From Desulfopila aestuarii DSM 18488 (GTDB lineage Bacteria; Desulfobacterota; Desulfobulbia; Desulfobulbales; Desulfocapsaceae), in contig NZ_FRFE01000002.1 of the NCBI RefSeq assembly GCF_900143695.1, positions 62,001 to 126,000 of the forward strand: a DNA stretch of 64,000 bases, written 5' to 3'. The position numbers and the translations under genes were made by a program. A model generated the notes under the pieces. That model saw only the letters and a program-made list of their open reading frames with translations. It was not told the DNA's origin and did no database searches. Positions 53,251 to 62,580 of the stretch are shown in pieces; within the stretch, counting starts at the first letter, position 1, and the number at the start of each line of letters is the position of its first letter.

Positions 53251-54489
53251 TCAGATTGAACATGCCTTCCCCGCCATATCACCAGACATCAATGCCCATT
53301 GCAAACCAGGCAGGCTCTGATATTCGCCACATATTCTGATACTCTTGCTGATAGCTTCCGGGAGATGGTACGGATTGTATGTTGGTGGAGACTGGTCTGG
53401 CAAGGCATGTTCAATCTGGTAGGTGCGGATATGTTCCCATTCATTAACCGCAGCTCCAAACCATTCACGGCACTGGTTTCGCACATCGACTTCCAGGTTA
53501 GCGCTATGTCGAAACACATCATCAACCACAACAACGGCGATGAGCGTCTTTCCGGCAGGAGCATACTGGGGCGCAACCAGGCTTGGAAAGGCAATATTAT
53601 TTATCGGTCCACGGTTATCCCCGTTTAACAACAAGAAGGGTTCGTCAAAAGGTGGTGTCCAGTCGCTTGCGTAATAAAGACAGCTTTCACCAACGGATTG
53701 ATGTGATTTCTGTGCCGGCAGTATATGCTGCAAAACCGGTTCTGGCGTCGCTACGACAATCTGATCTCCTTCAACAGTGCTCCCGTCATCCAATGTCACT
53801 GAACCATCTCTGACGTCAGTGACCTTGCGGTTAAACTGTAGTACATCCTTTTCTAAAGACTCTGCGATCTGTTGAGGAATTTCAGCCATCCCCAAGGCTG
53901 GCAATGCGGCGTCTCCAGTGGCAAAGAGGCGAAAGATATACTTGAGGATCCTGTTTGAGGCATTGATATTTTTATCAAGACAGGCACCGGCAAAAAACGG
54001 GACAAAAAACGACTGAATAAATTTGTCGGAAAATCCACACCTTTTAAGGTATTCGTTGGTCTTTTCTTCAGGTTGCGTAAATATGTCTTGAAATGGTCGA
54101 TGTAATACATGATAGGCAAGTTTTAACATAGCGAGCCTATCGCTGAAACTGCCGACAGGTGACACCAGCGTAGAAAGTATATGGCGTGGATGATGTCGAG
54201 GTTCAGCAATCACATGAAAGCGACCCTGAAGGCGGACGGCTACACCTGCAGGGAATTTTCGCAACTGCAGCCTGTCGATATCGATAAACTCGGCAATATC
54301 CGGATAGCCGGTCTGCACAACCTGGAACCCTCGATCAAGCCGAAACCCATCCACTATGTCTGTTTGTATTCGTCCACCAATCTGGTTACTTGCTTCAAGA
54401 ATTGTGTAGGAAAGATTCTTCTGCTGAAGCACTCTTGCACATGCCAGCCCAGCCACTCCAGCCCCTACAATCACGACATCATATTTCAT
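53251..54489 (-). CDS. FAD-dependent amine oxidase/desaturase-like protein
   Basis: A 412-residue flavoprotein of the amine-oxidase/phytoene-desaturase group: dinucleotide fold VVIVGAGVAGLACARVL at the start, ILEASNQIGGRIQTD, LDRGFQVVQTGYP, and a C-terminal FAD segment (ICGEYQSLPGLQWALMSGDMAG). It is the last gene of the nine-gene operon and overlaps the DUF2878 gene by four bases. It is clearly different from the second flavoprotein (56985-58226). A role in oxidising modified lipid is inferred from context. Confidence 0.87.
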   Translation of the reverse strand: MKYDVVIVGAGVAGLACARVLQQKNLSYTILEASNQIGGRIQTDIVDGFRLDRGFQVVQTGYPDIAEFIDIDRLQLRKFPAGVAVRLQGRFHVIAEPRHHPRHILSTLVSPVGSFSDRLAMLKLAYHVLHRPFQDIFTQPEEKTNEYLKRCGFSDKFIQSFFVPFFAGACLDKNINASNRILKYIFRLFATGDAALPALGMAEIPQQIAESLEKDVLQFNRKVTDVRDGSVTLDDGSTVEGDQIVVATPEPVLQHILPAQKSHQSVGESCLYYASDWTPPFDEPFLLLNGDNRGPINNIAFPSLVAPQYAPAGKTLIAVVVVDDVFRHSANLEVDVRNQCREWFGAAVNEWEHIRTYQIEHALPDQSPPTYNPYHLPEAISKSIRICGEYQSLPGLQWALMSGDMAGKACSI

Positions 54490-55001
54490 GCTTTGCCCTC
54501 ACCGGCTTTGTCATGTTTCCAGCAGCTAAAATAGATGACCAGAGGCCACAGAACCGCCCATATCCCGGCCAAGATCACCACTGAAGAAAAGAGCGTCAGG
54601 TTAAATTGCATTGCACCGAGTCGCTCCCCAGCCCAGTAAGCCAGCGGCCCACCGAGAGCACCGAACAGTGCAGAGAGCAGATAGCGGCCTTGCATCCAGG
54701 CCAGACTGTGATGGACCAATGTTGCCAGAGCCAGCCAGATGACTGCCAGCCAAAACGGAATTGGCCAGCCGGTATCGTTGGTAAAGCTGAAAAAACCTGT
54801 TGCCAACAAGGTTCCGTCAATCAACATCCCGGCAATAAGCAGCAATGCCATCATTTTTATGTCGACCAAGCGCTTCTTCGAGATCACCAGGTGTAACAGT
54901 ACCAGCACAAAAGCCAACATCCCGCCACTATTGCCGCCCAGCACGCACAGAAACCAGACAAACTGGTACAAAGCGATATTGGCAACCGACCTCAAGATCA
55001 T
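54486..55001 (-). CDS. DUF2878 membrane protein
   Basis: A 171-residue membrane protein with five or six helices, matching DUF2878 (ANIALYQFVWFLCVLGG at the start, GWPIPFWLAVIWLALATLVHHSLAWM in the middle). The start at ATG 55001 overlaps the stop of the methyltransferase by four bases, like the other junctions of the operon. Function unknown. Confidence 0.82.
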   Translation of the reverse strand: MILRSVANIALYQFVWFLCVLGGNSGGMLAFVLVLLHLVISKKRLVDIKMMALLLIAGMLIDGTLLATGFFSFTNDTGWPIPFWLAVIWLALATLVHHSLAWMQGRYLLSALFGALGGPLAYWAGERLGAMQFNLTLFSSVVILAGIWAVLWPLVIYFSCWKHDKAGEGKA

Positions 55002-56254
55002 AGCAATCGCACCCGGTGTTCCGGACGGGTAGCGACCAGGTGGACGACACTGATCGATCGTTCCATAAACCCACCCTGGCAATAGCAGAGATAGTACTCC
55101 CAAAGGCGACGAAAACGCTCATCATAGCCCTTTTCGCGTAGCTCGGGATAGGCTCGGAGAAAACGGCGGCGCCAGTCCCCTAGCGTGCGCGCATAATGGT
55201 GGCCGAAATCCTCAACGTGGCGAACAACCATATCGGTCCTTCGGGTCAGACAGTCGATCATCCGGGTAAGCGATGGTACATGACCGCCAGGGAATATATG
55301 GGTCTGAATGAAGTCAACTGATCGAATATACTGCTCATACTTCTGATCCCGAATAGTGATCGCCTGCAGCAGCATTGTCCCATTTTCATGGAGCAACTCA
55401 CCGCATTTTTGAAAAAAATCCGGCAAGAACTCATGACCGACGGCCTCGATCATCTCGATACTGACCAGCTTGTCGAAGCGGCCGCTCAACTGCCGATAGT
55501 CCTGCTTCAACAGCGTAATACGATCAGTCAGGCCGGCGGCAGCAATCCGTCGGGCCGCCTCCTCGTACTGGGCATCGGAAATCGTCGTTGTCGTTACGTG
55601 GCAGCCATAGTTGGCCGCAGCATGGATCGCAAAAGCGCCCCACCCCGTACCAATCTCAACAATACGATCGCCAGGTTTAAGCGCCAGTTTTTGGCAAATT
55701 TGCTCGAGCTTATAGCGTGACGCCTCCTCAAGACTGCTGACAGGTTGCGGGTAGATCGCCGACGAATACATCATGGTCGAATCGAGAAAGGTGCTGTACA
55801 TCTCGTTGCCGAGGTCATAATGAGCAAGGATGTTCCGGCGCGCCCGCTTCGGCGAGTTTGCCCGTAACAGGTGTCCGATCCGCCGAAATGTCTGGAAGAG
55901 TCGAGAAAACCCCCGGTCCATATCATCGAGCATCTCCATATTGAGAACCATGATCCGGGTCAGAGCGGTGAGATCGTCGCAATCCCAGAACCGATCGATA
56001 TAACCATCGGCCGCGCCAATCGAACCGCCGAACAGCACCTGACGATAGACACGGGGATCATGGATTATCACCCGCGCCTGCAGCCCCTTATCGGGTCCGA
56101 AGGAGTTGACACTGCAGCCGTCGGTTATGGTAAGTTGGCCAAAGCGAATGCCTGCAAGCATCTTGAACAACGTTTTCTTTGCCCAGCGATCGAGAATGTT
56201 CATAGACGAGCTGGCGCTCGTACACTCCTCGCCGGTTGCGGTCGTGTTATTCAT
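54998..56254 (-). CDS. Cyclopropane-fatty-acid-synthase-type methyltransferase
   Basis: A 418-residue SAM-dependent methyltransferase of the CFA synthase family: AHYDLGNEMYSTFLDSTMMYSS near residue 144, SAM site VEIGTGWGAFAIHAA near 199, and LDKLVSIEMIEAVGHEFL-like EMIEAVG segment. It adds a methylene or methyl group across the double bond of phospholipid acyl chains at the membrane. In related operons (alphaproteobacterial sigmaE-ChrR regulons) such an enzyme makes methylated or furan fatty acids. Four-base overlaps join it to the DUF1365 and DUF2878 genes. Confidence 0.93.
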   Translation of the reverse strand: MNNTTATGEECTSASSSMNILDRWAKKTLFKMLAGIRFGQLTITDGCSVNSFGPDKGLQARVIIHDPRVYRQVLFGGSIGAADGYIDRFWDCDDLTALTRIMVLNMEMLDDMDRGFSRLFQTFRRIGHLLRANSPKRARRNILAHYDLGNEMYSTFLDSTMMYSSAIYPQPVSSLEEASRYKLEQICQKLALKPGDRIVEIGTGWGAFAIHAAANYGCHVTTTTISDAQYEEAARRIAAAGLTDRITLLKQDYRQLSGRFDKLVSIEMIEAVGHEFLPDFFQKCGELLHENGTMLLQAITIRDQKYEQYIRSVDFIQTHIFPGGHVPSLTRMIDCLTRRTDMVVRHVEDFGHHYARTLGDWRRRFLRAYPELREKGYDERFRRLWEYYLCYCQGGFMERSISVVHLVATRPEHRVRLL

Positions 56255-56988
56255 ACGGCCTCCTTATGATACGGTACGTAGGGAATACCCTTAAGGTAGA
56301 TTTTCAATGCCTGATAGTAGATACCTGCGACAATCCAGGCAGTCATTGCCGGTCTTTTGAACGTTTGTCGTCTGGCAGTGGCCAGGGTCAACGGCTCACG
56401 CTCAAGACGGAGGCGGGCGGCAAAGACATCGCCACGCTTATCCGAGACTTCAATAGCCACTCCGACCGTCTCGCCAGGCGGTTCAATCCGCCAGCGATAT
56501 CGCTGGTCAATGGGATTGAATGGCGAGACGTGAAAAGCTTTTTCCTGGAATGGACTGAGGTTACCGTCCCCTACCAGATAGGCGTAGTGATGCCGTTCAT
56601 TCCAGGGTGTGTTGGAAACCTCGGCGAGGAAATGACTTAATCCACCCTCGCTGTCAAAACCATAATAGAAATTCACCGGGCTGAAATAGAGCCCGAGAGT
56701 GCGCAGATTCATCAGTCCGCAGACCTGACCTGTAACGGGTTGGCCAGTGAGTTCTGCCATCCGCAAACGAACAGCATCACCAAGTGGAGTTGCCGGATCG
56801 CCCAGATAATCGGGACGATGGAACCGGTTTACCGCCCAGCGGTCAATAGCGAACCACCTGCCGAGATCGGGCAGGCGATCAAGTTCGTCGAGGTTGAGAA
56901 ACCACATGAAAAACGGGTATTGAAATTTGTGCGGCCGAGGCAGATAGCGATGATGGGCCACCTCACCGATATAGAGTGCCGGTTTCAT
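56251..56988 (-). CDS. DUF1365 protein
   Basis: A 245-residue soluble protein of the DUF1365 family, typically found between an FAD oxidoreductase and a CFA-type methyltransferase. Landmarks are ALYIGEVAHHRYLPRPHKFQ near the N-terminus, YFSPVNFYYGF, EVSNTPWNERHHY and FHVSPFNPID. Biochemical function is not established; it belongs to the lipid-modification gene set. Four-base overlap with both neighbours. Confidence 0.92.
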   Translation of the reverse strand: MKPALYIGEVAHHRYLPRPHKFQYPFFMWFLNLDELDRLPDLGRWFAIDRWAVNRFHRPDYLGDPATPLGDAVRLRMAELTGQPVTGQVCGLMNLRTLGLYFSPVNFYYGFDSEGGLSHFLAEVSNTPWNERHHYAYLVGDGNLSPFQEKAFHVSPFNPIDQRYRWRIEPPGETVGVAIEVSDKRGDVFAARLRLEREPLTLATARRQTFKRPAMTAWIVAGIYYQALKIYLKGIPYVPYHKEAV

Positions 56989-58226
56989 AACCTACCCTCC
57001 AGCATCTCGACCACCCGCATGCCGCTGACGACCCCATCCTCGTGGAATCCGTTTTGCCAATACGCCCCGCAGAAGTGAATGCGATCTGCTCCCGAAACCT
57101 CCTGCCATTGTTTTTGGGCCTTAATCGCCCCTAAGGAAAAGACCGGGTGGCGATAGTTAAAGCGGCGCAGGACATAGCGCTCGTCGATCGGTTGATTAAG
57201 GCTGACCAGATAGGTTTCTCTCGTATCAAACCCCTGCAGGATATTCATATTGTAGGTCAGGGCGGTTCGCTCTGCTGCGCCTTCGATCACCTGATAATTC
57301 CAGCTCGCCCAGGCCGATTGTCGGTGCGGCAACAGTCGCGTATCGGTATGGAGGATGACATCGTTGTCATTACAACGGAACTCCCCCAGCACACGGTTTT
57401 CGTTGGCTGTAGGCTCTGCGATCAGCTTTAGGGCCTGGTCGCCATGGCAGGCAAGAATTACCTGGTCGTAGGAATTAGTCTCGCCTCGGGCGGTGATTTC
57501 AACCGTCGACTCCCGCCGAACAACCCTCTCAACGGGGCTGGAAGTCCGGATCCGATCAGCGAAAGATGCACTGAGCGGCCCGAGATAACTGCTTGAGCCA
57601 CCTGTAATCGTATACCACTGTGGCCGGTTGGTCAGATCAAGCAGCCCATGGTTATCGAAGAAACGGGCGAAAAACTGCAACGGAAAGTCGAGACAGCTGT
57701 CCAGCCCCATAGACCAGATGGCTGAAATCATCGGCAGCAGGTAATTATCACGAAACAACTGTGAATAACCTCCCGCCGCCAAGAATTCACCAATCGTCAT
57801 ACTCGCGTCGTTCTCCTTCTCCTTGCGAACCCGATTATTGAATCGGACAATTTCAGAAAGCAGCCGCCAGAAAGATGGCGAGACAAGGTTACGACGCTGG
57901 GCAAACAGTCCTGCCACGCTGCCACCACTGTACTCGAGCCCCTCACCATCGTTACGTACCGAGAAACTCATCTCCGTAGGCCTACGGGTAACACCCAACC
58001 TGTCCATAAGGGTGAGAAAGTGCGGATAAGTCCTGTCATTACAAACGATAAATCCAGTATCTACCCTGACCGTTTCGCCCCCCTGATCCACCGACACGGT
58101 GTGAGTATGGCCACCTATTCGTTCCTCGGCCTCGTACACAGTGAGATCGTGATGTGGAGCAAGATGATAGGCGCAGGTGAGTCCGGCGATACCACTGCCG
58201 ATGATGGCTATCCGTTGTCGTCTCAT
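56985..58226 (-). CDS. FAD-dependent oxidoreductase of the CFA/DUF1365 cluster
   Basis: A 413-residue flavoprotein: IAIIGSGIAGLTCAYHL at the start, VYEAEERIGGHTHTV, DTGFIVCNDRTYPHF. The C-terminus has DRIHFCGAYWQNGFHEDGV. This subgroup always, as far as I know, travels with DUF1365 and the CFA-type methyltransferase and has been linked to making or oxidising unusual fatty acids. The start ATG 58226 overlaps the SDR stop; the frame is open to 58259. Confidence 0.92.
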   Translation of the reverse strand: MRRQRIAIIGSGIAGLTCAYHLAPHHDLTVYEAEERIGGHTHTVSVDQGGETVRVDTGFIVCNDRTYPHFLTLMDRLGVTRRPTEMSFSVRNDGEGLEYSGGSVAGLFAQRRNLVSPSFWRLLSEIVRFNNRVRKEKENDASMTIGEFLAAGGYSQLFRDNYLLPMISAIWSMGLDSCLDFPLQFFARFFDNHGLLDLTNRPQWYTITGGSSSYLGPLSASFADRIRTSSPVERVVRRESTVEITARGETNSYDQVILACHGDQALKLIAEPTANENRVLGEFRCNDNDVILHTDTRLLPHRQSAWASWNYQVIEGAAERTALTYNMNILQGFDTRETYLVSLNQPIDERYVLRRFNYRHPVFSLGAIKAQKQWQEVSGADRIHFCGAYWQNGFHEDGVVSGMRVVEMLEGRL

Positions 58227-58942
58227 TTTTTCACCATCCTTTTCGCGATGGGTAGCCACAACCCCCTCGGCAGCAGGCCGAATAGTTTCATGACCAGAGT
58301 AAATCGTTTGGGAAAATGGATCTCTTTTTTCCTCTCGGCAATTCCTTTACGAATACGGCGACTGGCCTCTTCAACCTCAATCCGCATCGGCATCGGGAAA
58401 TCGTTGCGGTCCGTGAGCGGGGTACGGACAAAGCCGGGACTGACCAGGCTGACCGCAATGTTTTCCCGCGCAAGATCGACCCGCAATGTGTCGATCAGGT
58501 AAGCAACTGCAGCCTTGGAAGCCCCATATGCCTCAGCCCGGGGCAACGGCAAATAAGCCGCCGACGAGCCGACACCAACGAGGTGCGGTGCAGAAGACTG
58601 GCGCAGCAGCGGTAATACCCCTTCTATGGATATCGCCATGGATTCGACATTGGCACGCATCACCCGGGCAACCATTGCTGAGTCGAACTCCGGCAGATCG
58701 ACGTATTCACAGGTACCGGCATTGAGAATGGCCAGATCGACAACTGTAAGAGTGGCAAAAAAATCCAAGGCCTGCGCCCGATCCGTAAGGTCAATCTGAT
58801 GACTGGTCATGCCAAGAAGGTCCAGCTCTGCGAGTGCCTCCTCGTTTCGCCCTATAGCGATCACCTCATGACCATCCGCATTATAATCGAGGGCCAGCTG
58901 ACGACCGATCCCGGAAGTTGCACCTGTTATCAGAATCTTCAT
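58223..58942 (-). CDS. Short-chain dehydrogenase/reductase (SDR)
   Basis: A 239-residue classical SDR: cofactor motif TGATSGIGRQLA (residues 7-18), NAG at the usual place (LAILNAGT), catalytic serine in VGVGSSAAYLP and YxxxK in YGASKAA. It reduces or oxidises a carbonyl/alcohol with NAD(P)H. Part of the nine-gene operon, with four-base overlaps to the SnoaL-like and flavoprotein genes. Confidence 0.94.
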   Translation of the reverse strand: MKILITGATSGIGRQLALDYNADGHEVIAIGRNEEALAELDLLGMTSHQIDLTDRAQALDFFATLTVVDLAILNAGTCEYVDLPEFDSAMVARVMRANVESMAISIEGVLPLLRQSSAPHLVGVGSSAAYLPLPRAEAYGASKAAVAYLIDTLRVDLARENIAVSLVSPGFVRTPLTDRNDFPMPMRIEVEEASRRIRKGIAERKKEIHFPKRFTLVMKLFGLLPRGLWLPIAKRMVKK

Positions 58943-59355
58943 GCCTGCATCCTCCTTTTCAAGGCCTTGACCACACCACCAAGGAGTGGCACATGTTCAT
59001 AGAGCAGCGCGCCAAGGTCAAAATAATCCCTGTGATATTCCACCCGCCCAGAATCGGCAAAACGCAAGAAGCTGGTGCCCGGAACCGTAACGACTCGACC
59101 ACCGTTCAACCGGGGATGCCGAAATAGCATCGACCATTGAACGTAACCCTGATTGCCAACCATCAATGGTTCGTGAAAGTCGAAGCGAATCTCACTGATA
59201 TTGGCGTAAAGACCTGCAAAATAGGTCGTCAGCTGCTGCAGCCCCCGTATCTCATGGGCCGGGTCGACAAAAACAATATCTTCGGTGTAGATATCGGCCA
59301 GGAGATCGAGATTGCTGGCCTTCAGTTGTTGATAGGTTGCAAGAAAATGTTCCAT
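58939..59355 (-). CDS. SnoaL-like (NTF2-fold) protein
   Basis: A 138-residue NTF2-fold protein of the SnoaL-like group: LATYQQLKASNLDLLADIY, FVDPAHEIRGLQQLTTYFAGL and VTVPGTSFLRFADSGRV-type strands. Such proteins bind small hydrophobic molecules or act as cyclases/isomerases. It lies 21 bases after the chalcone-isomerase-like gene and overlaps the SDR gene by four bases. Confidence 0.88.
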   Translation of the reverse strand: MEHFLATYQQLKASNLDLLADIYTEDIVFVDPAHEIRGLQQLTTYFAGLYANISEIRFDFHEPLMVGNQGYVQWSMLFRHPRLNGGRVVTVPGTSFLRFADSGRVEYHRDYFDLGALLYEHVPLLGGVVKALKRRMQA

Positions 59356-59376
59356 AATCGCTCCCGGATATCGAGG

Positions 59377-59910
59377 TTATAGCTGTCTGGATAACAGCTG
59401 GTCTCGCAATTTCGTGTCGATAGGATTCTTTTCTCCAAGCCAGATGCCAAAGTACAATTCGGCAAACTGTGGCGATTCGACTGCCACCAGTTGTTGGGCG
59501 TTCAAGGCCAGGGAGGTAACTCCGCTTTTTGAATCATAGCACAGAAAATAACTATCACCAGGCTCAACATCCCTGTACGCCTGATGGAGCATATCAATTT
59601 CTGGTCGAACTGCCTCGATGGTCGCCTGATTATGCTGCTTAGCCATGATAGTTTCAGCCCCTTCGACGAAATGCTCAACCTTCAAGGACACATCATAATC
59701 CAGTTTGAGGCAGCGGGAGACGTCACTATCCAAAACTTGCTGAGTGCGGGCCTGTTCAGCATTCAGATACAGCGAAGCATCATAGACCTTGATGAGACCA
59801 AGGTAGCGAATCTCGCCACTCCCCACTCGAACCATTTCGGACGTGGCACCAATTGCCCACGTACAGGTTGCAGTAAATGCAAGGAAAAGAAACAGGATTA
59901 TACGCGTCAT
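59377..59910 (-). CDS. Exported chalcone-isomerase-like protein
   Basis: A 177-residue protein with a signal peptide (residues 1-19) and the CHI-like core (VGSGEIRYLGLIKVYDASLYLN, then CLKLDYDVSLKVEHFVEGAE and GDSYFLCYDSKSGVTSL). Bacterial members are thought to bind fatty acids rather than chalcones. It overlaps the DUF3833 gene by four bases at the operon start. Confidence 0.86.
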   Translation of the reverse strand: MTRIILFLFLAFTATCTWAIGATSEMVRVGSGEIRYLGLIKVYDASLYLNAEQARTQQVLDSDVSRCLKLDYDVSLKVEHFVEGAETIMAKQHNQATIEAVRPEIDMLHQAYRDVEPGDSYFLCYDSKSGVTSLALNAQQLVAVESPQFAELYFGIWLGEKNPIDTKLRDQLLSRQL

Positions 59911-60464
59911 GGCTGGACCTCCTTCAAGATCGATTGATCCTTCATAAAGGCAATTGTCACCTCTCCTACACGCAAGCCAAACTTACTCATGGTCGCTCGA
60001 TTAAGGAGAACATGGTCAGGTTGCAGGAACATCCAGTCATCAAAATTGAGATTCCAGGTGCTGCCATCGACAACAAGGGCAAGTTGGTACTGCCAGTTCA
60101 ATGCATTCCCGGCAGTGACACCAGTGGCTCGGCCAATAACGTCTGGAGCCTCGCCAACAAGTCGACTCGTCCCCTCTTGACGGCTGATGGTCCATATGCG
60201 GCTCGTCTTCTCACCATCGTTCCAGACAAATTGTTCGTCTAAAATCAGGTTACCGGCAGAATTTATAGTCCCGGTAATATCGACAACGAATTGTCTCTTC
60301 AGGCGACCACCTCTATCCTGAACAATGCCATACCCTCTGGTCGACCCGTCAAAATAGGCAAAAAGATCAAGTTTTGGTTGTAATCCGGCGTATTGCTGAA
60401 CATCGTTACCCGCACAACCGGCCAGTAACAGCAACACAATTACTCTCAACATCATCCTCTTCAT
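59907..60464 (-). CDS. DUF3833 lipoprotein
   Basis: A 185-residue lipoprotein: signal peptide with lipobox LLAGC (Cys17), then the DUF3833 domain (LDLFAYFDGSTRGYGIVQDR, GTINSAGNLILDEQFVW, FDDWMFLQPDHVLLNRATMSKFG). Function unknown; a lipid-binding beta fold is plausible. First gene of the nine-gene operon; the 250 bases upstream should hold its promoter, which I could not define. Confidence 0.88.
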   Translation of the reverse strand: MKRMMLRVIVLLLLAGCAGNDVQQYAGLQPKLDLFAYFDGSTRGYGIVQDRGGRLKRQFVVDITGTINSAGNLILDEQFVWNDGEKTSRIWTISRQEGTSRLVGEAPDVIGRATGVTAGNALNWQYQLALVVDGSTWNLNFDDWMFLQPDHVLLNRATMSKFGLRVGEVTIAFMKDQSILKEVQP

Positions 60465-60711
60465 CTTTCCCTCCTGTCTGGTTGCGACACTAACGACCAG
60501 AAACGGTTGACTGTTAACTTCTAGTATGTCTTTAATCTAAGCAGTCAACGAGTCGGAGGTAATACTGATTTAATAAGGATATAATGATAGCTTATGCACC
60601 CATTCATTGGGTGTATAAAAACGTGCGTCAGATAAAGAACCTGATAATGCTGGTACTACAGAGCCTTTTGCCAAAGGTGCTTCACAAGAAAACGTGATGG
60701 AAAGACATATA

Positions 60712-61479
60712 TTACCCCCAGAGATCCTGGATCATCTTTCGGCTCATATCGAGATATTTATCCTGCATATTCGGGTCGTTACAGAAAACTTCGAGGGTAA
60801 TCGTACTGTTATAACCGGTTGCCTTTAATACTTTGACCGCATTCTGCCAATTCACGGATCCTACACCAAGCGGCATATGATCATCGGATCTGGACCGGTT
60901 GTCAGAAAAATGAACATGCTGAATGTGTTCTCCCAGTTCACGGCAAAATACCTCATGATTATCGACACCTAAATTTGAGTGACCGAAATCGAGATGCAAT
61001 TGTAACCCATCAACTTCCTTCAGTAATATTTTAAAAGTGGAAACCCTGTCAAAAGGAGCTTTAAAGTTTTCAAATACCATTGTGAGCCCATATGATGCAG
61101 CCATCTCAACAATGGGTCGTAGTGCCTCTATATGGAATGAGACCAGATCTTTTCTCATAGCCGGCGGGCAAAAATAGCAGGGATGGATATTCATGACCCT
61201 GGCACCCAGGGCGGCAAATATCCCGGCACATCGCTCCAGCTCCTTTAAGCAAGCATCTCGTAGCCCCTGTATGGGATACGCATACGGCAGGCAGGGGTCG
61301 GTATGCCCCGTGATAGTGAGGCCATAGGAATCAAGGATCGGCCTCAATTTCTCAACATCAATGCTCGCGGCCTCAGGACCTTCAATGGTCAAATCCAAAA
61401 AGTCGAATCCATTGTTTCCACAGAACGTCGCCTCATCATAGACAGATTTTGACGGGTTGTTCATTACTCCAATTTTCAT
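60712..61479 (-). CDS. Sugar phosphate isomerase/epimerase-like TIM barrel
   Basis: A 255-residue protein of the xylose-isomerase-like AP-endonuclease-2 superfamily: MKIGVMNNPSKSV at the start, FDFLDLTIEG, MVFENF (metal-binding glutamate), LHLDFGHSN (Asp/His ligands), HVHFSDNRSRSDDHMPLGVG and ITLEVFCND. These are the usual divalent-metal ligands. The enzyme probably isomerises or epimerises a sugar; the substrate is unknown. Monocistronic. Confidence 0.85.
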   Translation of the reverse strand: MKIGVMNNPSKSVYDEATFCGNNGFDFLDLTIEGPEAASIDVEKLRPILDSYGLTITGHTDPCLPYAYPIQGLRDACLKELERCAGIFAALGARVMNIHPCYFCPPAMRKDLVSFHIEALRPIVEMAASYGLTMVFENFKAPFDRVSTFKILLKEVDGLQLHLDFGHSNLGVDNHEVFCRELGEHIQHVHFSDNRSRSDDHMPLGVGSVNWQNAVKVLKATGYNSTITLEVFCNDPNMQDKYLDMSRKMIQDLWG

Positions 61480-61598
61480 CGGCTTCCCCTTCTTTGGTGG
61501 GAACTCTTTCGAGGTGGCCTTTTACTTTCGCGGCGGTCATATTGATATTTTGACACCTGTATCGTCGCCGATTATGTCAAAAAGAGCAATCCGTCTTC

Positions 61599-62432
61599 TC
61601 AACTGATGAGCTTGATGCCATCGGTGCCGATCATGATCAACTTCTTTTTATAGAGGGACCCGATTGCTTTTTTAAAGGTCTTTTTACTCACACCAAACGT
61701 GGCGTAGATCTCTTCAGGAGGACTTTTATCGGTGAGGGTAACCAGTCCGTCATTCCCCTTCAGGGTATCAAGAATAGACTGTGAAATGTCATCAACATAT
61801 TGATAGCCTGTCTGCTGCAACCGTAAGTCAATTTTAAGGTCTTCACGTATTTTTTTTACGTAGCCCTCAAGCCTCTGACCTATCTCAAGTGTCTGAAAGA
61901 CTTCATTGTCATAGATCATGCCGACATGAGCCCCATTGACAACTGCACTGTAGCCAAGGTCTGTCCGGGCATAGATCAGAAGGTCGACCTTTTCGCCCTC
62001 TTCATATTTCGGAGGCTGAAGATCAAGAAATTTGTCGAGCTTTGAAGATGCTGTGATGCGATGTGTTTTATCGCTGAGAAAGACAAAGACAACATATGCG
62101 TTGCCTTTCCTCATGCTGTTTTGCTGCTCACTTTTGGGGACAAACAGGTCATCCTCAAGTCCCCATCCCAGGAAGGCGCCTGCAGTTGAAGTAGACACGA
62201 CCCGCAATGTTGCAAATTCACCCACCATGACCGTTGGTTTATGAATGGTTGCCAGCAGGCGTTGTTCTTTATCTACATAGACAAAAACATCAAGCTCATC
62301 ACCTGCGTGGTACCTTTTGCCGGAAAGCTTGCTGGTAAGAAGAATATCTCCCGATTCTCCACCATCAAGGTGAATGCCTTGTTCCTGCGAACGTTTTATT
62401 GAAAGCCTGTTGATTTTACCTATTTGTACCAT
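61599..62432 (-). CDS. cvfB: CvfB-like S1 RNA-binding protein
   Basis: A 278-residue protein matching the CvfB/YitL family: several S1-type beta-barrels (GKINRLSIKRSQEQGIHLDGGESGDILL, then FLGWGLEDDLFVPKSEQ and GYSAVVNGAHVGMIYDNEVF), ending in a winged-helix domain (EEIYATFGVSKKTFKKAIGSLYKKKLI). Family members bind RNA and influence virulence or stress gene expression in Gram-positives. Start ATG 62432 has AGAGGGGAA upstream; the frame is open to 62498. Confidence 0.9.
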   Translation of the reverse strand: MVQIGKINRLSIKRSQEQGIHLDGGESGDILLTSKLSGKRYHAGDELDVFVYVDKEQRLLATIHKPTVMVGEFATLRVVSTSTAGAFLGWGLEDDLFVPKSEQQNSMRKGNAYVVFVFLSDKTHRITASSKLDKFLDLQPPKYEEGEKVDLLIYARTDLGYSAVVNGAHVGMIYDNEVFQTLEIGQRLEGYVKKIREDLKIDLRLQQTGYQYVDDISQSILDTLKGNDGLVTLTDKSPPEEIYATFGVSKKTFKKAIGSLYKKKLIMIGTDGIKLIS

Positions 62433-62580
62433 TTCCCCTCTGTTTACTGCGTATGTGCCACTGAGGCATGAATTATACCAACCTTGTAGTTCGGTCACGT
62501 ATAATACCTCATTTCTTTCAGAAATAATAATCGCTCACTTCTCCTGGAAAGAATGTGAGACAGAACCGTTCCTACGGCTC

